DNA from: Lenisia limosa
Taxonomy: Eukaryota > Breviatea
Direction: 5' to 3'
NCBI GenBank assembly: GCA_001655205.1
Contig: LPNZ01009984.1
Location: forward strand, 1-29,273
DNA: 29,273 bases
A model generated the notes under the pieces. That model was given only the letters and a program-made list of their open reading frames with translations. It searched no databases and was not told where the DNA came from. Each line of letters starts with the position of its first letter. The stretch's first letter is position 1. Below, one piece after another: positions 27,401-29,273 of this stretch. A program made the translations under genes and the position numbers.

Positions 27401-29228
27401 CGACATTGAGTCACGTTGTTCGTTCAACTGCTCAGAAGGCCTCAAGAAGACCGTTTCGGTTCTTCAATGTAGTCCTACTGACGGTACCTGGCCAACCACC
27501 CCTTGTGTGCCATACTACAACTGCAGCGCCATGCCCGTCTACAACCACACTACCGCCACCTGTGACCGCGACGGCTACCTTATGGAGGGCCAAAGCTGCT
27601 CATTCACCTGCGAACGTGGCTCCAAAACATCGATCGCATCCTTCACCTGTGTTGACGGCGCTGATTGGCCTGCCACCATCTGCGAAGAGATTCCTCTCTG
27701 TCCCGCAATCCCGTCCTACACTGTTGGATCCTTGACCTGCCTCAATAACACCAACACCGACGACATCTGCAACGTCACGTGCCCCGCAGACCACAGACCC
27801 CTCATGTCACAATCCTCCTGTGCCGCCGGCTGGCCAGCTGACATATGTGAGTTCTACTGCCCTCACCCGACCCCCGAGGTCGGAGCCGTGTACTGTCCGC
27901 CAGGCACCATTTATGAGGGTGACCAATGTGTTGTTCAATGCCCTGAGACGCACTTTGCTCCTCTCCACAAGATCACGTGCACCCAAGGCGCTGATTGGCC
28001 CGAAGCCTGTGTGCTCAAGCCCCAGTGTGAGGCCAACCCCATCTTCCCAAGCGGTTCGCTCAACTGCTCATCCGACCCCGTCATGTACCTTGATTACTGT
28101 GACGTCCTTTGCCCGGACTACTTCGACCACGTTGTTGACGCCTCCATCACGTGCGCGCTCAACGCCACGTGGCCCCAACTTCTATGTGTTGAGCAGCCGC
28201 AATGCAAGGACCTCAACATCACCTCACCCGGCTCACTCGACTGCCCGGCGTGGCCAAGCCATGTTGATGTGCCGTGTGCTGCTGTGTGCCCCAACTCCCA
28301 CGTCCCGGTCTCGCCCAACCCCGCTTGTGATGCCGACGGTAACTGGCCGGACCGCCTTTGCATTGTCGAGACTTGCAACCCCGCTGCCTTCACCGGTATT
28401 GGCCAAGTGGTCTGTTCCGACCCGACCCGAGGTGAGAACTGCACCGCCACCTGCCCATACACGCACACGCCAATTGTGAGTGACTTTACCTGCACTATTG
28501 ACGGAGAATGGCCTGAAATCCTCTGTGAGGCCCTCCCGCTGTGCCCCAACATCACCACCTATCTCTACGGTCGCATTGAGTGTGACATGGAAACACCCGT
28601 CACCACCTCGCAATGCACGCCGGTCTGCCCCACTCCCCTTGAAACTGTCTCTACAAACGTTTCTTGCGGTTCGGAGCTGAAGTGGCCTGACCAAGTCTGT
28701 GTTGAGATGCCTGTTTGCGACTCGATTCCGAAATACACTTACGGCACCGTGACTTGTCCCGACGGTCCCGTCTTCAACAGCTCGGCCTGTGACGTATCGT
28801 GCAAGGGGCCTCTCAACCCCCTGGAAAGCACCGTTGCCTGCGACGCGGCCGGACAATGGCCGTCTGAAATCTGCGATCTCGCGCCCATGTGCAAGACCCC
28901 CTCGTATAACGTCGGAACCCTGTGGTGCCACGATAACATCATTGTCAACACCCTCAACTGCACTGTGACCTGTCCTGAGGGCTATAGCGTCATCGATGAA
29001 AAGGTCACGTGCGACGAGAACGGCAATTGGGCCGAAGACATCTGCTCCGGTCCTCCCGTCACGGGACAAGTTTCCTCTGACGACAGCAACTCCACCACGG
29101 TGGACTCATCAGAAACGGACGGTCGCCCCATTTTCGCCCTCTTCGGCCTTGTGATTATTGTTGGTGGTGTCGTAGCCGCGGCTTACATCGTCACTGGCAA
29201 GGAGAAGGAGGAGAAGTCTCTTGATGAG
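57..29228 (+). CDS. Giant multidomain single-pass membrane protein, about 55 exons, partial at both ends
   Basis: A single plus-strand gene fills the window. I joined exons by GT/AG borders and codon phase. Every junction not interrupted by N keeps frame, and those interrupted by N are compatible with a continuous frame. Coding sum is about 22.4 kb, about 7,460 residues. Domains in order: propeller-like, CARDB-like, cadherin/CSPG-like, DNRLRE-like, filamin-like, TSP3-like, GLUG beta-helix, sushi, ephrin-receptor-like, FN3, Ig-like, REJ-like, GAIN/GPS-like, 16 sushi modules, one membrane helix, acidic/basic tail. The role is inferred to be adhesion or recognition at the cell surface. No start codon with a signal peptide and no final stop lie in the window, so the gene extends both ways. 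Introns are short; two exons exceed 5.4 kb. Splitting into two genes at an N gap cannot be excluded, but no terminal stop or poly(A)-like end is seen at any gap. I do not recognise a named orthologue. Confidence 0.8.
413..623 (+). other. Intron 2/3, holds a diverged MITE-like copy
   Basis: The donor is CAG|GTATGG and the acceptor AACCCCGCAG. At 211 bases it is longer than most introns here. It contains Cys-free, stop-rich sequence with the element described at 414-519 and AT-rich sequence after it. No coding potential is seen. Confidence 0.75.
414..519. mobile_element. Diverged relative of the MITE-like element
   Basis: The stretch AATTCTCGATAAATCCTTG followed by ATATCGATATTTTT parallels the interior of the element at 18172-18270, and GGAACCGAAAGTGAAGCTC followed by TA (518-519) parallels its right end. 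The left end is poorly conserved: TA at 414-415, within the splice donor, is followed by GGGATACTTTCTTTG, which only partly resembles the expected terminal repeat. The shared middle and right end are clear; the left limit is a guess. Confidence 0.55.
624..1897 (+). CDS. Exons 3-9, beta-propeller-like extracellular segment
   Basis: Exons are 624-771, 871-961, 1063-1189, 1266-1343, 1413-1484, 1613-1717 and, after an N gap, up to 1897 (visible from 1862). Phases run 1, 2, 0, 0, 0, 0 and agree at each visible junction. The text alternates WTTIDSRKVLPRAIASYYS-type and VYLVDYDKSIVTF-type strands separated by Asp/Asn turns, as in BNR/FG-GAP-like propellers, with TWSEEHYLY and VITYITNDNADTGN echoing the same pattern. 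No catalytic motif is visible. Exons are tiny (72-148 bases), in contrast to the 5 kb exons downstream. The fold call is inference from pattern only; a generic beta-sandwich is the alternative. Confidence 0.65.
1740..1861. other. N gap in the intron between exons 8 and 9
   Basis: The run of N follows a long G-run after the donor at 1718. Exon 9 text starts at the first base after the gap, so its left end may be hidden here. Exon 8 ends in phase 0 and exon 9 reads on in a whole codon. Confidence 0.95.
1991..2983 (+). CDS. Exons 10-15, continuation of propeller-like segment
   Basis: Exons are 1991-2100, 2189-2309, 2403-2487, 2567-2643, 2730-2799 and 2928-2983; end phases are 2, 0, 1, 0, 1, 0. 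Exon 10 carries TPSVAHNDNGKFIIGWVDHA, close in style to the repeated 'P-V-A-D-G-F-V-W' blades of bacterial propeller proteins. Exon 11 continues with NAYVNLLDMDGKPANTRIT, again a blade-like strand pair. The acceptor of exon 11 is placed after the AG at 2187-2188; the AG at 2151-2152, just left of a 10-base N gap, would also complete the split Arg codon. The function is unknown and is probably ligand display or structure. Confidence 0.65.
2169..2178. other. 10-base N gap left of exon 11
   Basis: The gap lies between two possible acceptors for exon 11 (after 2152 and after 2188). Either acceptor completes the split Arg codon; only the second needs no sequence from the gap. Confidence 0.9.
3152..4966 (+). 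CDS. Exons 16-19, CARDB-like beta-sandwich domains
   Basis: Exons are 3152-3274, 3380-3520, 3607-3763 and 3875-4966. Across exons 16-18 a CARDB-type domain can be read: a VTGIVNVTVTNIGSY strand, then VPVLLAGESITCI, then WAYADMDDIVAECEETINNM. The last part matches the family's hallmark 'v-D-...-v-E-...-E-...-NN' calcium-binding or turn motif. Exon 19 (about 364 residues) holds further sandwiches with the same 'VxNTG' strand (VIYVDVQNTGVTAAVFSG; QVTFDVTNNGEVDILAG). CARDB domains are known mostly from bacterial and archaeal surface proteins, where they are adhesion-related. The acceptor before exon 17 is CCCCCTCAG, and exons are phase-consistent. GTG at 3916 is not a start; it is internal to exon 19. 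Confidence 0.75.
5106..6582 (+). CDS. Exons 20-27, cadherin/CSPG-like repeats
   Basis: Exons are 5106-5209, 5267-5317, 5413-5547, 5620-5687, 5756-5850, 5907-6035, 6117-6232 and 6434-6582, with gap-spanning uncertainty before the last. Repeats show the CSPG/cadherin-like order: an 'EDG' opening (YLVDEDGEVVITPEVEDVDS), a 'VDPDG...Y.L...HG' block (VFVDPDGMDEEATDY) and a closing '[VY]YRPDPN' block (YVTYRPDPNYNNEYAKEQLD). Such repeats occur in surface proteins and often bind calcium through Asp-rich linkers. Exon 22 could start later or end earlier: I chose the acceptor at 5411-5412 and the donor at 5548 because both keep phase. Exon 27 uses a CAAG acceptor and starts at 6434. Confidence 0.68.
6249..6348. 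other. 100-base N gap in the intron between exons 26 and 27
   Basis: Exactly 100 N, a common placeholder length, directly after a G-run that follows the donor at 6233. Exon 26 ends and exon 27 begins in phase 0, so no missing exon is required. Confidence 0.95.
6597..6618. mobile_element. Truncated piece of the same MITE-like family at an N gap
   Basis: TTCTCGATAAAACCTCGATA just before the N gap resembles the interior of the copies at 453-476 and 18207-18224. It lies about 14 bases into the intron after exon 27. The rest is hidden in the gap, so only a possible third copy can be claimed. Confidence 0.35.
6619..6801. other. N gap between exons 27 and 28
   Basis: Exon 27 ends in phase 2; exon 28 is visible from the first base after the gap, so its acceptor and at least one base are hidden. 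A MITE-like piece abuts the left side. Confidence 0.95.
6802..7638 (+). CDS. Exons 28-29, cadherin/CSPG-like repeats with VNDN linker
   Basis: Exon 28 is visible from 6802, right at the end of an N gap, to 6882; exon 29 is 6952-7638. Exon 28 opens with NDKPVISASLPYRYTPEDKW, the 'NDxPVI...EDxxxxL' linker-and-opening of cadherin-like domains. Exon 29 gives HGIFDLND, then DQIVLTAFDFGGSG, then a strand ending VTPVNDNLTLWVPP and the next opening IEDTYRRIPLIDLEDPD. This is one and a half repeats of roughly 100-150 residues. Two close Cys residues (GCQCAI) are unusual for this fold. The donor at 7639 is AAC|GTAAGT, the best consensus donor in the window. Confidence 0.8.
7710..13479 (+). CDS. Exon 30, 5.8-kb giant exon: cadherin-like, DNRLRE-like, filamin-like, TSP3-like, beta-helix start
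   Basis: One uninterrupted reading frame of 5,770 bases (about 1,923 codons) follows the acceptor ATTTCCCAG. It begins with VRYQPYEDYASNTHEEQV, which completes the repeat started in exon 29, so the start at 7710 is fixed by both splice and fold. Up to about 9000 there are further cadherin/CSPG-like repeats (YFDMDMYDIDLNE, MRYQADPGYCNQG, VTVNDGRTD). Then come the DNRLRE-like, filamin-like and TSP3-like parts listed separately, and from about 12780 the first coils of the beta-helix. The frame runs on to a stop at 13521-13523 inside the next intron. I end the exon at TCC T|GTTGGG because that gives phase 1 to match exon 31; GTGATC at 13436 is an alternative donor. The Met at 7926 is internal. 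Confidence 0.88.
9205..9760 (+). other. DNRLRE (disaggregatase-related, CBM96-type) domain inside exon 30
   Basis: The order of elements matches DNRLRE/CBM96 domains: a 'D-T-x-I-H' opening (DTAIHFGGPHALTAVGTDM), a strand naming the linear element (TLYVSKPGELHDS), the core 'S-A-W-L-R-V' strand (CSRAWLRVRATTI), LHLLNGGQQWNETYAS in the place of 'W.E..vTWnn', and the signature 'WIEFDITNALQDL' for 'W-v-x-f-D-V-T-x-x-V'. It closes with SPPYVHLVC for 'RPYLEVTY'. Length (about 185 residues) fits the family. Family members bind polysaccharide in bacterial and archaeal surface or secreted enzymes; the ligand here is unknown. Confidence 0.65.
9960..12480 (+). other. Filamin-type Ig repeats inside exon 30
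   Basis: Repeats follow the filamin/ABP280 plan. One strand pair is 'G-T-H-T-V-N-V-T-I-G-G' (RELGTHTVNVTIGGVSVF); next comes a linker 'PLPAEASTC' like 'pGPa-d-as', then 'D-x-[YF]-G-N' turns. The D-x-aromatic-G-N turn recurs as QDTFGN (near 10288), TDKYGN (near 10621), TDYYGN (near 10972) and RDLFGN (near 12240), with a degenerate VDINGY near 11321, and 'NNDGTYIV' (near 11404) matches the filamin 'D-x-dGtY-v' strand. About four to five repeats of 80-110 residues are present, with some inserted Cys pairs (for example ISCGGDGQDACVAG). In other proteins these are structural spacers. Confidence 0.6.
11802..11955 (+). other. Thrombospondin type 3-like calcium-binding motif inside exon 30
   Basis: The frame reads CGCGVPEVDTDGDGVPDCAD followed by DCPYDSLKIEAG, GCGFFDLDSKGSGIYDCND and a short tail. 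The 'DTDGDGVPDCxDxCP' loop is the TSP3 calcium-binding consensus; the second copy has Asp-Leu-Asp-Ser-Lys-Gly-Ser-Gly in place of 'DTDGDG' and looks weaker. Cys spacing is that of the common 'GCG-x-D-DGDG-x-D-C' pair found in bacterial and protist surface proteins. It probably stiffens the junction between filamin-like repeats and the following domains when calcium is bound. Confidence 0.85.
12780..13479 (+). other. Beta-helix module A with Cys pairs, end of exon 30
   Basis: Text changes to short coils of the type 'LTVNN-S-x-I-N-S-V-I-N' and 'GSISIANSSVTVECDAMYI'. The module opens with the signature DLDC (12831-12842) followed by LNGNGHHVYLD (GNGH about 12894-12905), the 'D-I-D-C ... D-G-x-G-H' hallmark that also begins three later modules. 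Cys pairs recur (MKCDGSLYCTPILGV; VECDAMYIGCAGV). Pectin-lyase-type and GLUG-type right-handed helices show such coil text. No catalytic site is visible, so binding or a structural role is more likely than lyase activity. Confidence 0.65.
13580..14595 (+). CDS. Exons 31-34, beta-helix coils
   Basis: Exons are 13580-13731, 13794-14019 and, after an N gap, 14359-14439 and 14513-14595. Phases 1, 0, 1 before the gap and 1, 1, 0 after it fit a gap that is purely intronic. The text is coil-like: AGILGRGTTSAAITINDLET, INCNVHLDFRSRGCAAIAAE, SGICSVCELNSLSVFHTA, VENALCSFITTKSIVYPSTH. Exon 33 is only 81 bases but is supported by exact phase and the coil pattern. The coil 'x-A-G-[IV]-x-x-x-x-x-x-L' seen in exon 30 (SAYAGVVATADKLTF) recurs at the start of exon 31, which guided the choice of the exon 30 donor. 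Confidence 0.7.
14043..14068. repeat. Perfect 13-bp tandem duplication in an intron
   Basis: TCGCTATGATGCT occurs twice head to tail in the intron after exon 32, shortly before a C-run and an N gap. Confidence 0.9.
14116..14294. other. N gap in the intron between exons 32 and 33
   Basis: It follows a C-run. Phase 1 on both sides agrees, so the gap can be intronic. Confidence 0.95.
14625..14728. other. N gap in the intron between exons 34 and 35
   Basis: It lies 9 bases after a G-run near the donor at 14596. Phase 0 on both sides agrees. Confidence 0.95.
14785..15676 (+). CDS. Exons 35-37, beta-helix module B with GLUG motif
   Basis: Exon 35 is 14785-14998, exon 36 is visible from 15231 (start lost in an N gap) to 15314, and exon 37 is 15386-15676. 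The module reads FHPIDCVDLVRPYEGRVV, TDDIDC (DIDC at 14980-14991), then after the gap IIYQGHDYVVAGIELEG in the place of 'D-G-x-G-H'. Exon 37 has Cys-bearing coils (FFCTVAGSGCGVFSGTV) and GGLVG at 15557-15571, the GLUG core, followed by NKTMTRIEVVDSSFEV. GLUG motifs occur in bacterial and protist adhesins. The donor of exon 37 is uncertain: I use ATC|GTTATA at 15677; AAT|GTTGTC about 26 bases earlier keeps the same phase. Confidence 0.7.
15143..15230. other. N gap hiding the start of exon 36
   Basis: It follows a C-run. Exon 36 is already coding at 15231, so its acceptor is in the gap. By analogy with modules C and D the exon should start about six codons before the Gly-His motif, that is within the last bases of the gap. 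Confidence 0.9.
15775..16484 (+). CDS. Exons 38-40, beta-helix module C with GLUG motif
   Basis: Exons are 15775-15996, 16090-16213 and 16301-16484. The module has its own Cys-rich lead-in (ETCPDAYLPTGPVQCVNGCR), KIDC at 15904-15915, then in exon 39 APWTIDGLGHHIVL (DGLGH from 16108) and in exon 40 Cys-coil text TCMKSDECALVASEI and GGLVG at 16435-16449. This repeats the order of modules B and D. Phases 0, 1, 2 fit neighbours. Intron 39/40 begins with GTGGGGGGGG and contains a 13-bp tandem duplication. Confidence 0.78.
16229..16254. repeat. Perfect 13-bp tandem duplication in an intron
   Basis: ATTGCAATGAATC occurs twice head to tail in the intron between exons 39 and 40, directly after the G-run that follows the splice donor. 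Confidence 0.9.
16629..18020 (+). CDS. Exons 41-42, beta-helix coils and start of module D
   Basis: Exon 41 is 16629-17799 (390 codons plus a split codon) and exon 42 is 17949-18020. Exon 41 begins with a split Arg codon shared with exon 40 (CG|C) and reads SCTSRLECSGLATMVAGS, then long Ser/Thr/Val coils with few Cys. It ends in a second copy of the lead-in: IFHPLTCTELGRPAPGVYKL followed by SSDIDC (DIDC at 17752-17763). Exon 42 continues NGGTIIFDGQGHTIKNL (DGQGH from 17970), very close to the flanking motif of GLUG proteins. The lead-in is strikingly similar to that of module B (FHPIDCVDLVRPYEGRVV), indicating internal duplication. The GTG at 16636 is not a start. Confidence 0.85.
18130..18307. 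repeat. Imperfect direct repeat flanking the MITE-like element
   Basis: GATGTTTCATTTTAT before the element (about 18148-18162) and GATATTTCATTTTAT after it (about 18279-18293) are nearly identical. Each is about 10 bases from the element. This may be an older duplication of intron sequence, separate from the TA flanks. Confidence 0.55.
18172..18270. mobile_element. MITE-like element with terminal inverted repeats and TA flanks
   Basis: Inside the intron between exons 42 and 43, GGGCTTCACTTTGGTTCGAA at the left is matched in reverse complement by TTCGAACCGAAGTGAACCC at the right with one mismatch and a one-base indel, and A-runs and T-runs extend the pairing inward. Both ends are flanked by TA, as expected for a TA target duplication of Tc1/mariner-type non-autonomous elements. 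The inside (about 50 bases) has TTCGATAAATCCTCG and ATTATCGATTTT and no open frame. Total length is about 95 bases. No transposase lies in the window. Confidence 0.75.
18319..18724 (+). CDS. Exon 43, beta-helix end with GLUG motif
   Basis: The exon follows a CCTCCAAG acceptor and begins VTGTLIYRNVLFQEA, directly continuing the coils of exon 42. The Cys pair coil (VICYASAPECGLLAS) and GGLVG at 18502-18516 complete module D in the same order as B and C. The last part (CKEPTVMDADIDSEICIFGC and STFEPLYQCP) is Cys-rich and probably caps the helix. It ends in phase 1 at CCT G|GTATGT. The intron before it is the longest ungapped one (298 bases) and holds the MITE-like element. Confidence 0.82.
18847..19070 (+). 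CDS. Exon 44, isolated six-Cys sushi-like module
   Basis: After the split Gly codon the exon reads LECVDPETVTIANNGNLTC, then FTPSCTTSCEAEWDQ, then LITCNPSTAWPELAC. The pattern C...GxLTC...C-x3-C...C-x5-WP-x3-C is exactly that of the 16 modules near the C-terminus, so this is a seventeenth copy placed about 7 kb upstream. It is followed by a short EEFFCDDPLLARYQ linker. Sushi (CCP) modules normally mediate protein-protein contacts in extracellular proteins. Confidence 0.78.
19193..19453 (+). CDS. Exon 45, ephrin-receptor-like (GCC2_GCC3) Cys-rich module
   Basis: The exon encodes CVCAMGVTMTDGNCTACPVN, FYKSEIGPAPCSECIP, a Thr/Ser-rich stretch and DDCVCIIGYGENPVTFEC. The order 'C-x2-C-P-x-x-F-Y-K ... 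G-x-x-P-C-x-x-C ... C-x-C-x-x-G-Y' matches the ephrin-receptor-like/GCC2_GCC3 family of extracellular Cys-rich repeats. It lies between a sushi module and FN3 domains. The acceptor is CCCCCACAG and the donor ATG|GTGAGA; both are phase 0. Confidence 0.8.
19538..20750 (+). CDS. Exons 46-48, FN3 domains
   Basis: Exon 46 (19538 or 19556 to 19651) reads PTSMAVSWDQYLVQPLGFPL and TYVIQLNST; exon 47 (19716-19916) finishes the FN3 with VFGLLPGMDYNVTFTATAEV. This is the FN3 order 'vsW...Y.V......L.P...Y...v.A'. Exon 48 is visible from 20239 to 20750 and carries a second FN3 (LIFSWLS..., IPDLMAQNVYGVFIQLC) and a third (TEVSWDAVDGATAYKVFYRN, then IPFAVAAVNPAGTSVLSEG). A short piece near 20043-20057 before the gap may be coding (AEATA), but I cannot confirm it. 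Exon 46 has two in-phase acceptors 18 bases apart. Exon 48 ends in phase 2. Confidence 0.78.
20058..20238. other. N gap between exons 47 and 48
   Basis: Coding sequence appears at once after the gap and perhaps just before it (20043-20057). Part of an FN3 domain, about 60 codons at most, may be missing here. Confidence 0.9.
20885..20933. other. N gap in the intron between exons 48 and 49
   Basis: It follows a T-run. Exon 48 ends in phase 2 and exon 49 supplies the missing third base, so the gap is intronic. Confidence 0.95.
20949..22460 (+). CDS. Exons 49-50, SbsA-type Ig-like and cadherin-like domains
   Basis: Exon 49 (20949-21021) begins with one base completing a Pro codon split at the end of exon 48, so the N gap between them is intronic. 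Together with exon 50 (21186-22460) it reads PVVTDFVALDSANLDTVMAA, GDQMIITFDQAINAQTF, the 'P-V-x...-D-...-I-x-I-T-F-D-x-x-[IV]' plan of SbsA-type bacterial Ig domains. The same plan returns at the end of exon 50 (APVLVNATMTDTLDLLLTFD, KVVHAPKTM). Between them lies a cadherin/CSPG-like repeat opening with ITIEEDGPAVYLSMIDIEYD and an ISVTVTDTQD strand. Confidence 0.72.
22521..22628. other. N gap between exons 50 and 51
   Basis: It follows a T-run in the intron that starts at 22461. The start of exon 51 lies in or at the end of the gap. The Ig-like domain begun in exon 50 is finished in exon 51, so the two exons belong to one gene. Confidence 0.9.
22629..23676 (+). CDS. Exons 51-54, REJ-like region
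   Basis: Exon 51 is visible from 22629 (left end in an N gap) to 22758; then 22893-23009, 23126-23469 and 23580-23676. Exon 51 still belongs to the Ig-like domain (TAVPGDVVQVAAKF), then NPPNLSFS joins VSGPQVIAICSGGKENVYFR. From there the text matches REJ (receptor for egg jelly) regions: ESYRGFGGRAPTFMWSIK, an LRVVRERLMLADDTFEISVI strand in place of 'L-x-x-g-x-Y-x-f-x-l', and VDYFWTSTGTDVF for a second W-strand. For exon 51 I use the donor TCT|GTAGGC, which alone gives phase 0; GTCTTT at 22784 does not. Confidence 0.68.
23483..23536. repeat. TTTTG pentanucleotide run and TG run in an intron
   Basis: Four consecutive GTTTT-type units (about 23483-23505) are followed by a short (TG)n run (about 23519-23536), both within the intron 23470-23579. 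The pyrimidine tract and acceptor CACCGTTCAG lie after them. Confidence 0.8.
23784..29228 (+). CDS. Exon 55, 5.4-kb giant exon: REJ end, GAIN/GPS-like, 16 sushi modules, membrane helix
   Basis: A single open frame of exactly 1,815 codons runs from the acceptor CTCCGCAG to the donor GAG|GTAAGA, and stays open to the window's end. Residues 1-290 continue the REJ-like region (GLNYTWSCTTVDGETC; IRNVTWEIEDIPSSQ; GYESTYKLFYVDANGV). About 290-575 is GAIN-like, 588-626 DUF4215, then a CxxC-rich stretch, about 685-810 a second GAIN/GPS-like half with His-Leu-Ser, 816-1754 sixteen sushi-like modules, 1755-1782 a Ser/Asp-rich stalk and 1783-1805 the membrane helix; the visible tail KEKEEKSLDE continues in a later exon. 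Orientation is ectodomain first, tail inside. Codon use is strongly C-ending, like exon 30. There is no internal start and no frameshift. Confidence 0.92.
24660..25510 (+). other. GAIN-like region with degenerate first GPS-like end, inside exon 55
   Basis: After the REJ-like sandwiches the text becomes helical and Ala/Leu-rich (AVAISAIMDAAAMTGSLDLI; LASSVLALASDPLALDAATI; SALSQLAMNPIV), resembling the helical GAIN-A part that follows REJ in polycystin-1-type proteins. It then returns to beta-strands and ends with a GPS-like block: Cys at 25365 and 25380, Trp at 25392 and 25416, and ANTTAVYAVLS where a functional GPS has 'C-x-H-L-[ST]-x-F-A-V-L'. The His-Leu-Ser/Thr triad is absent, so no self-cleavage is expected here. 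A basic run EGRRRAATEL near 24761-24790 lies in the helical part. Confidence 0.5.
25545..25661 (+). other. DUF4215-type Cys-rich module inside exon 55
   Basis: The frame reads CGNAIVEAGEDCDPLVATPG, then CTNCSLTVGWTCSGDPSVC. The order 'C-G-[ND]-x-x-[IV]-x-x-G-E-x-C-D ... G-C-x-x-C ... G-[WY]-x-C-x(5-6)-C' is the DUF4215/Myxococcus Cys-rich repeat, found in secreted proteins of bacteria, ciliates and other protists. It stands between two GPS-like blocks, as if inserted into a duplicated GAIN unit. It is a single copy of about 39 residues. Confidence 0.82.
25680..25790 (+). other. CxxC-rich short segment after DUF4215
   Basis: The segment reads SPCVSAESGCATCTKSNPNM followed by CASCTDATLTPIGASC. 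CxxC pairs with Pro/Asn spacers resemble furin-like and protist variant-surface-protein Cys repeats, but it is too short to assign a family. It links the DUF4215 module to the second GPS-like half. Confidence 0.5.
25836..26211 (+). other. GAIN/GPS-like domain with His-Leu-Ser site
   Basis: Beta-strand text (TFYFADGVTVDLPSALAKA; FSGVTFDLTLEGVSGQ; DFPIVVYVNVSEIALTGF) is followed by Trp at 26103, Cys at 26124, then SGELIFQTCHLSQFTIVEG. CHLSQF at 26178-26195 matches the end of the GPS motif 'C-x-H-L-[ST]-x-F-x-[IV]-[LV]'. In GPS proteins self-cleavage happens between Leu and Ser/Thr after His. One of the two usual Trp and two of the four usual Cys are not obvious, so the domain may be divergent. 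It lies about 980 residues before the membrane helix, unlike the usual GPS position next to it. Confidence 0.52.
26229..29044 (+). other. Array of 16 six-Cys sushi (CCP)-like modules inside exon 55
   Basis: Modules begin at the first Cys codon at 26229, 26430, 26631, 26805, 26988, 27165, 27342, 27522, 27699, 27858, 28026, 28203, 28374, 28542, 28716 and 28890. Length is 53-67 residues. Consensus: C-x-x-x-P-x-Y-x-x-G-x-[VL]-x-C ... C-x-[VA]-[TSV]-C-P ... C-[DT]-x-x-[GA]-x-W-P-x-x-[IL]-C. Canonical sushi modules have four Cys and the Gly-x-Trp; the extra pair (second and third Cys) is as in selectin-type sushi. Module 6 lacks precisely this extra pair. Asn-x-Thr/Ser sites next to Cys4 (NVTC, NCTVTC) are frequent. 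The array forms a stalk outside the membrane. Confidence 0.85.
29130..29198 (+). other. Single transmembrane helix and start of cytoplasmic tail
   Basis: Codons give IFALFGLVIIVGGVVAAAYI followed by VTG and the charged run KEKEEKSLDE. A 23-residue hydrophobic span after a Ser/Thr/Asp-rich stalk and before a Lys/Glu-rich stretch fits a type I membrane anchor. The small-residue pattern G-x5-GG-x2-AAA could favour helix packing. An intron begins at 29229, so the rest of the tail lies outside the window. Confidence 0.93.
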
Positions 29229-29273
29229 GTAAGAGCGAAATGTTCTGCGCTTCTTTTTTTTTTTTTTTTTTTT
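29229..29273 (+). other. Start of the last visible intron
   Basis: The donor GAG|GTAAGA is followed by a long T-run that ends the window, probably another assembly break at a homopolymer. Confidence 0.85.

Noticed and set aside
28233-29069. Minus-strand open frame of 278 codons
   Set aside because: Antisense to the regular sushi array, whose Cys/Trp periodicity is only sensible on the plus strand.
1-29273. tRNA, rRNA, CRISPR or bacterial operon features
   Set aside because: No cloverleaf, conserved rRNA block or regularly spaced repeat array was seen; spacing and splice sites are eukaryotic.

Overview
The window reads as a piece of a eukaryotic, intron-rich genome, most likely a protist. 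The plus strand carries a chain of exons separated by short introns (about 56 to 300 bases) with GT...AG ends and pyrimidine-rich acceptors of the type CCCTCCCAG. Where both ends of an intron can be seen, exon phase agrees across it. Stop codons do not interrupt the exons, so the standard genetic code fits. I see no bacterial features (no operons, no ribosome binding sites) and no convincing minus-strand gene. A fornicate or other free-living flagellate of the Kipferlia type would fit the intron density and modular giant proteins, but that is a guess.

Almost the whole window is ONE gene, open at both ends. I place about 55 exons between 57 and 29228, adding up to about 22.4 kb of coding sequence (about 7,460 codons, plus anything lost in ten runs of N). 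The product is a giant, single-pass, cell-surface or secretory-pathway protein. Order of parts: N-terminal exons with beta-propeller-like text (57-2983); CARDB-like beta-sandwiches (3152-4966); cadherin/CSPG-like repeats (5106 to about 9000); a DNRLRE (disaggregatase-related) carbohydrate-binding-like domain (about 9205-9760); filamin-type Ig repeats (about 9960-12400) with a thrombospondin-3-like calcium motif (11802-11955); a long Cys-bearing beta-helix region with GLUG motifs (about 12780-18724); one sushi-like module (18847-19070); an ephrin-receptor-like Cys module (19193-19453); three or so FN3 domains (19538-20750); Ig/cadherin-like domains (20949-22460); a REJ-like region (22629 to about 24650); a GAIN-like region with a DUF4215 Cys module inserted and a His-Leu-Ser GPS-like site (about 24660-26211); sixteen sushi-like modules (26229-29044); a transmembrane helix (29130-29198); and the start of a Lys/Glu-rich cytoplasmic tail that continues past an intron starting at 29229.

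The architecture (REJ, GAIN/GPS-like, membrane helix) recalls polycystin-1 and adhesion-receptor ectodomains, but it has a 16-module sushi stalk between the putative cleavage site and the membrane and only one membrane helix. The non-coding parts are mostly short introns. They contain a small TA-flanked inverted-repeat element (MITE-like) with one good copy and two partial or diverged relatives, 13-bp tandem duplications, and G-runs just after many splice donors. Most N gaps start at or near homopolymer runs.
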